Shown: piece after piece, positions 44,820 to 56,834 of the stretch
Layout: each line of letters opens with the position of its first letter
Position numbering within the stretch: the first letter of the stretch is position 1
Origin: Nematostella vectensis
Lineage: Eukaryota; Cnidaria; Anthozoa; Actiniaria; Edwardsiidae
Reading direction: 5' to 3'
NCBI RefSeq assembly: GCF_932526225.1
Contig: NC_064035.1
Location: 3,719,501-3,783,500, forward strand
Length of the DNA stretch: 64,000 nucleotides
Made by a program: the position numbers and the translations under genes
The notes under the pieces: generated by a model
What the model saw: the letters and a program-made list of their open reading frames with translations, nothing else
Databases searched by the model: none
Told to the model about the DNA's origin: nothing

Positions 44820-45468
44820 ATAGCATAAGGAGACCAGCTGATGGTGAAGGCACCGTGACGCCGACCATAATGCGTGACAGGGTGGTGTACATTCGCAGTC
44901 TATTTTGTGTCAGAAGCGATTCAAACTCGAGCCATTCAGTTGTCTGAAAGTAAGTGTCATATGAAGTATGATTACTTTCGCCATTTTAAGGCTCGAGTGG
45001 TCCTAAAATTGTGTGTGTGTGGGGGGGGGGGGGGGGGGGGGGGCAGAAGGGTTTGACATTGTCATACCGGAGAGCATAACATATAAAAAGCATACCTACA
45101 GTACGAGGGCATACCTACCTTCGAATCTGTTGGGATGTGTACAGTAAGACAGCCATGGGTAGGGTAAAGGCCATCACCAGAAGGAAGACGTTATAAGTAA
45201 TGTTCCCAAGACCATGTGATGTCCACTCCCGCTCGCAGTTAGCACTTGATTTACCAGGAATAAAACCCCCCCACCCTAGGAGGGGAGGGGACATGACTGC
45301 GATAGAGTAGCCCCAGATAAAGAACAAGGCCATAGTTTTTTGGCGGACAGAAAGGTTTACTGTCACAAAAGAGCGCATTTTCCGTAGAAGGAATATGTTG
45401 ATCATTGCCGTGGTAACTATAGTTGCTATGCCAACAAGCCCATTGATCGTCGAACAGAATGACGACAT

Positions 45469-46556
45469 GCAGCTTTCACCTGTTTTGACCTGTTTACGTA
45501 AACAGGTGTAAATAGGTCTGAATGCGCGCCCGACAGTGATTGGATTCCCGCAATGGAAATGACCGAATCAAATTAAGGGTTTTCTTTTCTTAATAAAATT
45601 TAGAGTATTTTTCCGCGAGACAAGTACAACACGCGATACGAAATGACTCTTGATTCAAAACGTGTAAATGCGCGCTCAACGTATAGAATTCCGATGTGAA
45701 CGAGGATTTAAGATGTTTCGAAGGCGCGGCTTAAAAATTTCTTTCATTTTCTTTGCTAGCAGATAAAACGTTCTCTACAATCTGAAAAGCATAGGGCATA
45801 AATATCAAAGGTACTTTTTAAACTTAGGCTACGCCACACACATTTTAATAATCTTTGGTAGCCAATTATTATTAAAAGCCGACAAGCATGCGTACTTTTG
45901 GTGTCCTCGCCCAATAGCCACTGTTGCCTGATTGCTCTTGTGGTTTTCAGAAGTATCCTTCTTTTTCGTATATCGGCAAGCGTTGATAAGTGGTAAAAAT
46001 ACACTAGCTCTCGAATGTCGAAAGTCGGCAAACGCATGTCATACACAAGCGCATATAATTATTCATGTTCCCATGACAACGCTCGTTATTAAAAGACCAG
46101 AAGATGCTTTAGCATTTTATGAGTAAATTTGTAAACAGTATATGTCCAAGCATCCAAACCATTTAAACAATTTTTGGTTGCCCCCTTCTCCCTGTCCCAA
46201 ATAGTCCTACTAGATTAGACAAGTGTAATGACATCACTTTGTAAAAAAGACCGCGAAATTCAAAGCTTGCATTTTTTTGTTGTTGTTGTTGTTGTTGTTG
46301 TTTTAAAAATGCTGTATTTGCATTTTGATTGTGCACATGAACTGCATATCTCGAACTGTTTCGACCATGAAATCTTTATTTATTTTGGCATGCTAATTCT
46401 GTAGCATAATTTTTTTTTCTCCTTCCTCCGTCCTAGGGCCAGTGACTATATAACGTAAGCGCATGCTCCAAAGGGACAGATTTTGGCAATGTAATACAAT
46501 AGACAGCTGGCTCATGTTTTGTTCTGGAAAGATGGCGACCTAAGTCGATATGCAAT
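45469..46556. other. intergenic region between opsin and EAF starts
   Basis: No TM1-TM2 opsin exon or other gene was recognised. A TTG trinucleotide run lies at about 46278-46302. The right part holds the EAF promoter and 5' leader. Confidence 0.55.
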
Positions 46557-46627
46557 ATGGCGGCCTTGGAAAGATGGCCTTTTGTAGACGGGAAACACCA
46601 CGAGTTGGTTTTAGGACACAGCTTTGA
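46532..46627 (+). promoter_or_regulatory. two upstream start codons in the EAF leader
   Basis: ATG GCG ACC TAA at 46532-46543 is a three-codon minimal upstream frame. A second ATG at 46550 opens a frame that overlaps the main start out of phase and ends at the TGA at 46625-46627. If transcription begins upstream of them, they could reduce EAF translation. Confidence 0.4.
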
Positions 46628-49600
46628 TAAAGCCCCAGGACAGGCCTGCGCTTTTCACACCGTTAGATGTAAGTTTATTCAGGTTTTTTTGTTCCTTTAT
46701 TCTTTACCTTTCCTGTGTGAAATGGGAATATTATTCTCTCCAAATTAAGCTTATGTTATTAACTTTAATAGAATGCTTTAAGGATTTTTTTACATGTGAA
46801 AGAATGCGATGCTATCTGAATATTATGTAAAAGGAGAATTAAGCGAGTATTTACTGACATGAGTGGAAATGTCGATAGATACATTGTCCGATTTTATATA
46901 CGACTTTGGACAATGATTTTAATACGTCCATTTACTCTGTCTAGTATAAAGATAAGCCTTGGATGTATTATACGTCATGACTACTAAACTGACTGGACGA
47001 CTATCTAAAGCATTCGGGTCATCTATGTTGTGGTTTAAAATGCTTCTTGGTTTGAAATTGTTAAAACCAGTTTGAAAAAAATTCAAACCAAGAAGCATTT
47101 CAAACCACAACAAATGTGGCATGGTTTGAATTTTTTTCAAACTGGTTTTAACAATTTCAAACCAAGAAGCATTTCAAACCACAACATCTATAAGAAATTT
47201 AGCTCATCTCATCCTTATAGCATATGAACTATCTGGAACAGGCATTATACGACTGGACGGCTTATATGACTGGACACATTTTATGACTGGATGCATTATA
47301 TGACTGGACGCATTATATGACTGGACACATTTTATGACTGGACTCAGTAAAAACAGGCATTGATATAAGTTCAGTGCAGTGAGTCACTTTAGAGTCCCTA
47401 TAACCTTCTAAAATTTATAGATTTGGCCAATCTCTTTTAATGCTATCTTGCGCAAGTTTCCCATTGGAACTTTAATGAGATTTTGCACATTGTTTTTGGC
47501 TTGTTTTTTCAAGTTTTAAAATCCTGTTGACAGACATGAACCATATTTATCTACAAAGATGCCATGAAGTATGCATTTTATAATATATTATCTTTGCACA
47601 ATACATAAGCTTTTACTTCCAATCAAAGTCTGAACATGGCCTGTGGGGCTCTGGCTCCACTGAAAGGTAACTTGCAGATTTTGTGCATTGTTATTTTATC
47701 CAATGGAAAACTAGCATAATTTGAGGGGGGGGGGACTTTTTTAATGTCCCACATGTATAGAGGAGATGAGGGCATGTCCTAAGGCATGCTGAGCAATCAA
47801 GATATTTTGGGGTTGAATGCCCCTTTCCCTCTGCCAGCGTGCATTGAAAGCTAGTAAAAGGTACAATATCGAAATATATCCATCATTTAAACCATGCATT
47901 ATGAACAAACTTTGACTTGGGAGGGGGGAAGGGGCAAAAATTGAGGGTCTCATCTCTGTTTTATATATCTGGAGATGACTTCAAGCCCGCCTCAGTTGAC
48001 TCATCCAAGCCGGCTGAGCTTGTTGTGGGAGAGAAGCATGATGTTACTGTCACTGTTCCGCATATCCAGGCAAGTATCGAGAGAGAGAATTCATTAGAGA
48101 TTTGAATAGCCTGCCTCTAATAACTATGACTGCTCCCCCACCCCCTCCCCCCTCAGTAAGTTCTGAATGTGTCTGCTTCTCTTCCCTTGAGAAACATCCT
48201 TGGTACTGTAGTGAGGCTTACACATTTGAACTTTGTTGCCCTTGAGTACTTAGGACAATTATTGTTTTAATCAAGGGCTAGCATACTATTCATTTTATTG
48301 ATTCAATAGGACACTGGTAGTACTGTGTACAAAGGCTCAAAAAGACCATGCCCAAAGGAGTTCCTCTTGGTAATAGACAAGAAAACTCAGGTAAGCTGGC
48401 TACACAAAGCCATTTAGTGCATTAGTCATAGAGGACAGGACAGAAAAACCCTGAACATGGGCACTTCGAAGAGATGGAAAAATAAGATATAGTGGGACCC
48501 CTTTTATACAGAAATCCTTGGGACTCTCATAAGTGTCCATATTATCAGGGTGTCCATATTAAGCAGGCTGCCCTAAAAGACATCAAAAATGCATTTTAAA
48601 CACTAAGAATGCATGCTACAGCAACACTACATGTTTCATATTGAAATTTTAATCGTTAAATTTCATGGATAAATTACTTCTGCAGGTGCGTTCCCAGGAT
48701 TGACCGAGGGGGGGGGGGGGTGCGCAGTCATAGGTATCATATGGAAATATCATAGTATTTGAAGATACTCAATAAGAAATGACCAACTTTTTGGCCGCCA
48801 ACAGGGTGTGCGTGAACACCCTAAGCACCCCCCTATTCTGCAAACTAGTGTCATGTTCTGGTTATTTCTTCATTACTCAAAGATATTTTTTCTTGATCAT
48901 CCTTGCGCTATGAATGGGCTCGGGGAAAAAAAGCTCATAACACTTTACAAAAAGTTGCATCAATTTAAAAAAAGTTGCATTTGATATTTTGTTTGATATT
49001 ACTTACTAAGTACTTATGGGAATTTTCCACCTTATTTGATGTGAAATGAGCTTATTGGAAACGTCAAGTCATGTTTTTCTGTCATGTTGTCATGGACAAG
49101 AAAACTAATATAAGTTACTGTAGTGTTAACTGATGTCTTGAGTCATAAAGCCATTTACTGTATTGGTCATATACAAGAAGACTCAATGTAAGTAAATTAT
49201 TGTAAACTGATGTTTAAAGCCATAAAGCCATTTACTGTATTCGTCATAGACAAGAAAACTCAGGTTAGTTAGTAGCTACTATTAACTGATATCTACTGAT
49301 AGGTACTTTGCCCCCCTCCCCCTACTACTCATGAGTGTGTTACAACACTGGAGGGTGTAGTGGGGTGCTTATGTAAGATTATGTTTTTGGGGGGATGGGG
49401 GGAGTAAAAAAGTCTTATACTTGAGTAGACATGACTTGAGCAGCAAAGCATCTCTTAATAACCTGTTATCTCCCTTTTTTTTCAAGACTTTTACCCTAGA
49501 AAGAATAGAATCTACAATTCCACAGATGAAGAAGATAAGGTAATAATGACTGCTTCTAAGGTAGCTAAGTGTACCTTTACAGTTCACTAATAGCTGCAAA

Positions 49601-52600
49601 ATGCTGCTCATTCAGGTCTGCCACATCAGCTAAAGGAGGCAAAACACAATCTTCAGAGAGGAGCGGAAAAACAAGCGAGGGCCTTTCTTCCAAGGACACA
49701 AGGGACCCTTCTAAATCTGAAGAAACACTGTCAACAAACAAGGTACTTTCAGTCAGACTTTCTAATCACAACTAATCATTTTATCCTGTTACTATCAACA
49801 AATCCAAGCAGAGTTCCTTTGCTTCTCGACGTAGCCATTTGCGGCTCTTTAGTAGTGAACCTTTGGTAGTAAAGGGTAATTTGAGGGCTGGTTTTTAGTT
49901 CAATGTGTGGTGTCTATTTGAGGGCAGAGTGTATTTCATATTTTGAGTTTAATGTGCAACCCTTAGACAACAACACCTAAGGGTGAGACTAGTTCCAACT
50001 GACAAGTGTATGTGCGACAGGGGCTAAAGGCGTCTTATCCACTTGCCTCCACTCCCATATACATAAAATAAGGATGCGTTTCCTGCTTTGCTTACATATT
50101 ATATATTAATCATTAATTTATTGCTGTGAAATAAGTGTTTTATGCCCAAAACCTTTAGTTTGATGTACAGTTGAAGTTCTCGTAAGCGACCACCTTGGGA
50201 ACTGAGAATTGTGGTCGAGAGCTTGCTCTCATAAGCGACCTCTGGGCGTCAAAAACTTTAACAATAGGTGTTGGTCGCTTACAGGAGCTTAATTAAAATG
50301 GAATCTAAAAGTTAAAGTGATAATAACAACGCTGTAATATTTTCGTTTATTGCTTGATTTTAAAACTAGGTATTTGACTTATCATGAGAGAGACTTCTTT
50401 TATTTGATAGCAATTGAATCTACGCAAAGTAGCTCGTTATGCTCGTTTATATCAATGACTTAAGCTTTTCGTCATGAGATATCTTCTGCGTATGGCGTCT
50501 TTTGTTAGCCAATTTCTAAAGTGTGCAACAAACATGTGGATGGCTATTGTAACTGGAAAAAGGATAAATCGTGGAGCTGGCAATGGACTAGAGATTCCTT
50601 GCATTTACGCATTTTCTGGAGACAAATGCTCCATTCTTACTTAAACCCTCTGGCTTTACGAATATCCAAATAAAGTGGTCCGGCCATAACAGATACATCT
50701 TGTTTCCAAAAATCCTCTCCCTTGCTGCTCTGTGGAGTTGGCGTAGCCTTCGATCTCCTTGCCCCAGCCACTTGCTTTGGTTGTCCGCGCTTTGTTTTTT
50801 CTCTATAATTGAATAATTTATATTCTTATTATTCTTACAATCCAAATGTCATCCATCAGTGTAATCGTCATCACTTCCAAAATGGCGTGGATCTGTAATC
50901 GTCTTCTATACACCAACAGCCAACACCATAGTCAACACCACATAAAAATATTCCACAATTTCCGACACCCATAGCACCACAATCCACTGCCACCAATACC
51001 ACCATCTCCTCCACCCATGAAAACCATTACCAAGTCACCATTATCACCACTATCACACACCCAAACATCCCCAGCAGCGTCTTGCCATCATCACCAACGC
51101 ACCCCAACACCACCAGCATCATCACCAACACTCACCGCAACACCACCAGCATCATCATCAGCATCGACACCACCAGCTTTATCAACACCACCAGCATAAT
51201 CAAAACACACTGCAACACTGCCAGTACGTTCACCAACGCGCACCTAAACACTACGAGCATCATCACCAACACACAACGCAACACCACCAGCATCATCACC
51301 ATCACCAACACGCACCTAAACACTACAAGCAACATCACCAACACGCACCGCAACACCACCAGCATCATCACCATCACCAACACGCACCTAAACACTACGA
51401 GCAACATCACCAACACGCACCGCAACACCACCAGCATCATCATCAGCATCAACACCACCAGCTTTATCAACACCACCAGCATAATCAAAACACACCGCAA
51501 CACTGCCAGTACCATCACCATCACCAACGCGCACCTAAACACTACGAGCAACATCACCAACACACAACGCAACACCGCCAGCATCATCACCATCACCAAC
51601 ACGCACCTAAACACTACGAGCAACATCACCAACACACAACACCGCCAGCATCGTCACCAACACACCGCAACACTGCCAGCACCATCACCAACACGCACCA
51701 CAACAATACGAGCAACATCACCAACACACAGCGCAACACCGCCAGCATCATCACCAATGCACAACGCAACATCGCCAGCATCATCACCAACACACACCGC
51801 AATAATGCCAGCATCATCATCAGCATCAACACCACCATCATCACCAGCATCATCAACACCACCATCATCACCACCAGCATCATCACCAACACGCACCGCA
51901 ATAATGCCAGCATCATCATCAACATCAAGACCACCAGCATCATCAACACCACCATCATCACCAGCATCACCGCCAGCATCATCACCATCACCACCATCAT
52001 CATGCACCCCGAAGCCAGCAACCTTATCAAGCACCCCGACGCCACCAACCTCATCAAGCACCCCGACACCACCAACCTTATCAAGCACCCCGACATCACC
52101 AACCTTATCAAGCACCCCGACGCCACCAACCTCATCAAGCATCCCGACGCCACCAACCTCATCAAGCACCCCAATGCCACCAACCTCATCAAGCACCCCG
52201 ACACCAGCAACCTCATCGAGCACCCCGACGCCACCAACCTTATCAAGCACCCAGACGCCACCAACCTCATCAAGCACCCCGACGCCACCAACCTCATCAA
52301 GCACCCCGACGCCACCAACCTTATCAAGCACCCCGACGCCACCAACCTCATCAAGCATCCCGACGCCACCAACCTCATCAAGCACCCCAATGCCACCAAC
52401 CTAATCAAGCATCCCGACACCAGCAACCTCATCGAGCACCCCGACGCCACCAACCTTATCAAGCACCCCGACGCCACCAACCTCATCAAGCACCCCGACG
52501 CCACCAACCTCATCAAGCACTCCAACACCACCAACCTTATCAAGCACCCCGACGCCACCAACCTCATCAAGCACCCCACCACCATCATCACCACCCACCC

Positions 52601-55513
52601 TAGCTCCAAAAGCACCACCACCGGCATCATCACCATCACGCACCCCGACGCCAACAGCATCACCATCCTAGCCACTATTATAACCATCAACGCAACCTCC
52701 TCATTGCCAGAACCCACAACACCATAATCAACATAACCACTGCCACCAATACAGCTCCTCCACTTACGAAAACGAGAACCAAGGCAATACCTTCACACCA
52801 TCACCACCACTACAAATAACATAATCACTGTCACCCTACATCGCCTACGACCATCAACCAACAGAAATAAGATCATCTGTTATCGATTATTTTCCAGAAA
52901 ATGTTTAGTCTAGTTTTTTAATAATAAAAACTCAAACCAAGCATACTAACCCACTTAGCGCGCCCCTTGGATAAAGAATGGTATAAATTTTCAGAGATTA
53001 AATAAGCGATACTTTGTATTTGGGACCTGGTTGCGTATCCCCTCCAGCTTAATTTAAGTGATTTACCCACCGATAGGCTAGTGATGGTTTATTCTCAAGT
53101 GATTTACCCACTGATAGGCTAGTGCTACTTAATTCTGAAGTGAGTTACCCACCGATAGGCTAGTGCTGGTTAATTCTCGAGTGATTTTCCCACCGATAAG
53201 CTAGTGCTGGTGTTTTCTCAAGTGATTTACCCACCGATAGGCTAGTGATGGTTTATTCTCAAGTGATTTACCCACCGATAGGCTAGTGATGGTTAATTTC
53301 CAGGTGATTTACCCACCGATAGGCTAGTGCTGCTTAATTCTCAAGTGATTTACCCACTGATAGGCTAGTGATGGTTAATTCTCAAGTGATTTACCCACCG
53401 ATAGGCTAGTGCTGGTGTTTTCTCAAGTGATTTACCCACCGATAGGCTAGTGATGGTTTATTCTCAAGTGATTTACCCACCGATAGGCTAGTGATGGTTA
53501 ATTCCCAGGTGATTTACCCACCGATAGGCTAGTGCTGGTTAATTCTCAACTGATTTACCCACCGATAGGCTAGTGCTGGTTTATTCTCAAATGATTTACC
53601 CACCGATAGGCTAGTAATGGTTAATTCTCAAGTGATTTACCCACCGATAGGCTAGTGCTGGTTAATTCTCAGGTGATTTACCCACCAATAGGCTAGTGAT
53701 GGTTTATTCTCAAGTGATTTACCCACCGATAGGCTAGTGCTGGTGTTTTCTCTTTAGGGCTACTCGTCGTCCCGTTGGCAAAGAACACTTCGTCCTCAAG
53801 CTCCTCGTCTAGAGTGATTTGGTCGGGAGTGATACTTACAGGGGTGATATTTTGCCCGACGCCATTTGCTTTTGCTACTGCACAGATATCTAAGTCTATA
53901 TAGCGAACAAGGAGGAGAGTGAGTGTGCCTCCTATTGAAACTACTTATTGATAGCTTACCTTAGTTTGTTACTATTGGCTGATAGCTACCAAGCTTGTTA
54001 TTATCGATTGCTATAGCAATAACGTCACCCGTCGCTAAGGAAGGCTTTGTTTTTCATCTATTTATTATAGTCCTGCTATCTTTCTTTTAGATTACCATTA
54101 TGTTAATTTATTTGTATTTCCTTCCAAAAGCTTTGTGAATACTTTTGACACATCGAAAAATAATGGTATCTATTTGTTGCTTAAATGTGGCTATTTTCTG
54201 AGATTGCTTATCATAAGCAACTGTGTGCTTCCTTGGTGACACTGTGACAAAAATATCAGTGAATTACGTCAGCCCTGCTTTGACAGAAGAAAAGACTAGC
54301 ACGTGGGCAAAAACCTCGTGTCCCTTGGTAATTCTACCGTGTTCTTCCACATTTAGTGACTTCCCTGAGGATCGTAGATAGCGGCGCTTAGCTACCGTAA
54401 ATGCTCGTTTCAGCGCTTATCTAATTTTGTGGGTCGCGAAGGGGGCGCTTTTTCGAAGTGGGGTGCAAATACAAAATTTACCGAACTCCAACAAATAATA
54501 TAGTACGTGTCCTTCATTGTTTTATTATAACAAAAAAGTAGCTAAAGTCTCGCGTTTGGTCTTATATTCTCGGAGGTAAGGAGGGCGCTTATTTATAAGG
54601 GGACGCTTATTTTAATGTTTTACGCCTTCGAGGGCGCTTATTGAAAGCTGGACACTGAAACAATCATTTACGGTAAAAGCAATGGAAATAGATACTGTAG
54701 ACCGAGGTTTTTCACCCTCTCGTCTGCACTTTTCGGCGCTTTTCGGTTATTTGTCGGTGCGAGAAATTGAGAACCACAATCCCTGGCTGTAGACTCGACA
54801 AGAATCGCAAGCGGAAGTAATTTAGCCTGCTAGCCGGCTCTCATTCGGGGTTATTGGGATTTTTTTCAAGTATTGGTAATCCGATGGCGCACGGGAAGGA
54901 CAAGGTTCGCTAGGGAAATGTTGCGTTTTCTTTTTCTTTTTTTTTCCATTTCTGAATAGCCCCGAATGAGAGCCGGCTAGCAGGCTAGGAGATATTCACA
55001 TAAAACATTTCAACTAAGTAATGTACTTTTACATATATCTTAATTTACTTTGCAGCAATAAGTTTATTTGTGGAATCCCCACCAACTGTAAAACTTAGCC
55101 TCGTTCCCAGGAATCTCTTGACAGCCCGGCCACCTGACGTCCGCCATTTTGAAACCAACCTGGGAACGAGATGCAAACATGGATGTATTGTTATGAGCAG
55201 TGATAGTTATGTAAAAGGTTATTTTGTTAAAGGTTTTTTATTGGGAAAATGTACTCTTGATGTATTCTGGAGACTTGTTCTCGCAGGCTAATTGAAAAAA
55301 GTGCTTCACAGTGGTACAAAATGAAACCTCAAGTGTGCAATGCAACGATCCCTTATATGAATTCTTATTCAAGAACTTGATTGACCGCAGGAATTCGATT
55401 CATCAGCACCAGTATCAGAACCCCTTGGGGACTCGCCCCCAGCCTCCTCAAGTGACAGCTCGCCCTCGGATTCCGATAATCCTGGGAACAACTCGGACTG
55501 CAATGATGACGAT

Positions 55514-55545
<32 letters not shown>

Positions 55546-56834
55546 ATTCGGAGACATCCACGTGGAGCAGCTGAATAATTTTCTCAATTCAAGTGTGAGT
55601 ATTCGTGATGTGGCCGAAAAAAATACGAAAATTCAAGTGTGAGTATTCGTATCCTGGGTACCAGAGCCTCCAGACTTCTCTCGTCCAGTGACGCTCAGCC
55701 AAAATGCCGTGACGAGCTCGCCGAGCGTCACTGGACGAGAGAAGTCTTGAGGCTCTGGTACACAGGGTAGTTTATTCGTAATGTGGCTGGAGAAATACGA
55801 CATGTGTGGAATAGCATAGAGTACAAGTAATATAAGCTGAATTGTGACTTTTTTGTTGTTTTTACAACTGAATTCCATAAACAGTCATGGGATATTGATT
55901 TGTTTTCAGCTTGATCCTGGTGACTTGCTTTCAAAAAAGCCTCAAGGTTTTAACCAACTATGTAAGTTAACGCATGTGGCGGGCATCTTAGAGTTCTTGG
56001 GATATATTATTTGTTCATTCTTTTATTAATCTTTTTATTTATTATTAATTGTTTATATATACACCTATTTCAATTAAGTTTGACAATAAAAAATGGAAAA
56101 TGGAACAAAGTTTGACTAACAATATTGTTTGTCTTGTGTTAAAAATGCGTGCATCTCACTGCATGAGCTCACTGGAAGCCTAGATGGCCTCACTGAATGT
56201 CATAAACAGACAAAGGATCTGTATTCTCTAAACCAGTAGTGTAAGGCATTTGGCATTCTTCAATTTCTTATAGTCAACATTAATTGGAATAGGTGTATAC
56301 ATATATTGATTAACATAATTTTAATTAATCTATTATGTTATTAATCTGCATTGCCACATACACCTATTTAAAAAAAGGTTGTCAGTGCAAATGGCGAATG
56401 GCAAATAGTAAATGGCAGTTCTAAGCCCGAACGGTGCTTCTGGGTACTAATCATTTGTAAAATTAAAGGTGTTAAATAAAGTCTAGCAATGTCAGAGACA
56501 TACATTGATGATCTTTAATGGATAATTGTTTGATTTACCCATATTCTTCAGCATTTAGTAGAAATTTAATGAGACCCATGGTTCCTTTCGGTCCTAGAAT
56601 TTCCATTTGCCAAACGCCATTTGCCGTTTCGCACTGACAACGTTTTTTGAAATAAGTATATCACTGTTGTTCATGAACGCTCTCTCCCTTTTTGAGTGTT
56701 TTCTAATAAACCTCGAGCATCATCACCATCACGCACCCCAAACCACCAGCATAATTGTAGACAATTTACTGGTTTTCTTATCGCCGTCAGGTGAAGACCT
56801 CGAGCTGAGCGAGTCCGGTAGTGATAGCGACTAA
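46557..56834 (+). CDS. EAF: ELL-associated factor (EAF1/EAF2 family)
   Basis: Exons: 46557-46668, 47975-48069, 48310-48390, 49487-49539, 49616-49742, 55391-55594, 55910-55961, 56791-56834. Phases join to give 255 residues, the usual length of EAF1/EAF2 (about 260). Residues 1-115 are the EAF N-terminal domain: LVLGHSFDK, FHTVRYDFKPASVDSS, HDVTVTVPHI, VYKGSKRPCPKEFLLVIDKK and a closing TLERIESTIPQMKK. The middle is Ser/Lys-rich. Exon 6 has a Ser/Pro region, then a run of 13 Asp, and the C-terminus DLELSESGSDSD matches the conserved EAF end. EAF proteins bind ELL and stimulate RNA polymerase II elongation within super elongation complexes in the nucleus. The intron after 48069 starts with GC (cag/gcaagt). 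Intron 5 (5.6 kb) is full of tandem repeats. Confidence 0.95.
47027..47185. mobile_element. foldback element with 6-bp target duplication in EAF intron 1
   Basis: Nearly the whole 159 bp is two inverted arms: gttgtggttt...cttggtttgaaattgtta at the left and the complement at the right. Atctat flanks both ends (47021-47026 and 47186-47191), supporting insertion as a unit. A nested copy of ccaagaagcatttcaaacca lies in the centre. Confidence 0.9.
47260..47345 (+). repeat. short tandem repeat (tatgactggac units)
   Basis: Five imperfect copies of a 16-19-bp unit around tatatgactggacgcat in EAF intron 1. Confidence 0.85.
48690..48830. repeat. dispersed repeat, partner of 27985-28105
   Basis: Shares a G-run, tgcgcagtcataggtatcat, atggaaat and ctcaataagaaatgacc phrases with the copy in the FERM gene. 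Lies in EAF intron 3. Confidence 0.65.
50880..52850 (+). repeat. 2-kb CAC/ATC-rich repeat region with a 27-bp array
   Basis: From about 51010 to 51990 the sequence is built of variants of catcatcaccaacac and cgcacctaaacactacgagc in larger units of about 30-60 bp. From about 52010 to 52590 it becomes a regular 27-bp unit (accccgacgccaccaacctc...) with about 21 copies. Long open frames on both strands come from unit length divisible by three and scarcity of stop words; they have no start context or domain. The whole region lies in EAF intron 5. Confidence 0.93.
53058..53752 (+). repeat. 41-bp minisatellite, about 17 copies
   Basis: The unit gtgatttacccaccgatagg-ctagtgctggttaattctcaa repeats head to tail, with variants at gctggt/gatggt and ttaa/tttatt/tgtttt. 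It lies in EAF intron 5, 140 bp after the CAC-rich region ends with a stretch of unique sequence. Confidence 0.95.
53760..54820 (+). other. rest of EAF intron 5, no gene seen
   Basis: Unique AT-rich sequence. The phrase ttctctttag at 53748-53757 looks like an acceptor, but the following sequence does not keep a phase compatible with the flanking exons. Confidence 0.5.
54823..54987. mobile_element. foldback element in EAF intron 5
   Basis: The ends tagcctgctagccggctctc and its complement are perfect inverted repeats of about 32 bp, enclosing about 100 bp. Confidence 0.85.
55099..55170. mobile_element. very short inverted-repeat element
   Basis: Cctcgttcccagg at the left and cctgggaacgag at the right enclose about 45 bp, including gccattttgaaacc. 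It resembles a minimal MITE in EAF intron 5. Confidence 0.55.
55653..55767. mobile_element. foldback element in EAF intron 6
   Basis: Arms of about 48 bp (cctgggtaccagagcctc, cgtccagtgacgctc and complements) flank a loop of about 20 bp, with a few mismatches. Confidence 0.88.
56357..56661. mobile_element. terminal-inverted-repeat element in EAF intron 7
   Basis: The left end atacacctatttaaaaaaag followed by gttgtcagtgcaaatggcga, and the right end gccatttgccgttt, cactgacaacg, aataagtatat, are diverged inverted repeats. A related fragment is at 26740-26815. The EAF terminal exon begins 130 bp later. Confidence 0.7.

Larger units (their letters stand above)
38783..45468 (-). pseudogene. opsin gene interrupted by a Ty3/gypsy retrotransposon
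   Basis: Exon pieces: 45468-45119 (TM3-TM5; the true 5' border is unsure), 44899-44820 (TM6) and 39207-38783 (rest of TM6/TM7 exon to stop). The first has YS..MSPPLLGWGGF and a following Cys, the opsin extracellular loop 2. The second has LSRIMVGVTV and SWSPYAI (TM6 WxPY). The third has LMAKASVIYNPMMYF, with the retinal-binding Lys and NPxxY, then a basic tail. The element at 39208-44819 sits between the second and third pieces with a 4-bp duplication (atag on the plus strand). Removing it and one duplicate restores the local frame. Independently, one base appears missing in TM6 at about 44850, and the D/ERY site at the TM3 end reads LRK. No TM1-TM2 exon was found between 45469 and 46556, so the 5' part lies elsewhere or is lost. 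Confidence 0.82.

Noticed and set aside
51017-52727. Long frames of Thr/Ser/Pro or Leu/Met/Val repeats on both strands
   Set aside because: These are products of CAC/ATC-rich and 27-bp tandem repeats in EAF intron 5; several frames are open at once, which is not how real coding sequence behaves.
53058-53752. CRISPR-like array
   Set aside because: Head-to-tail 41-bp minisatellite without unique spacers.
53748-53830. Extra EAF exon after ttctctttag
   Set aside because: In the phase required by exon 5 it reaches a stop without a donor; exons 5 and 6 join directly in phase without it.
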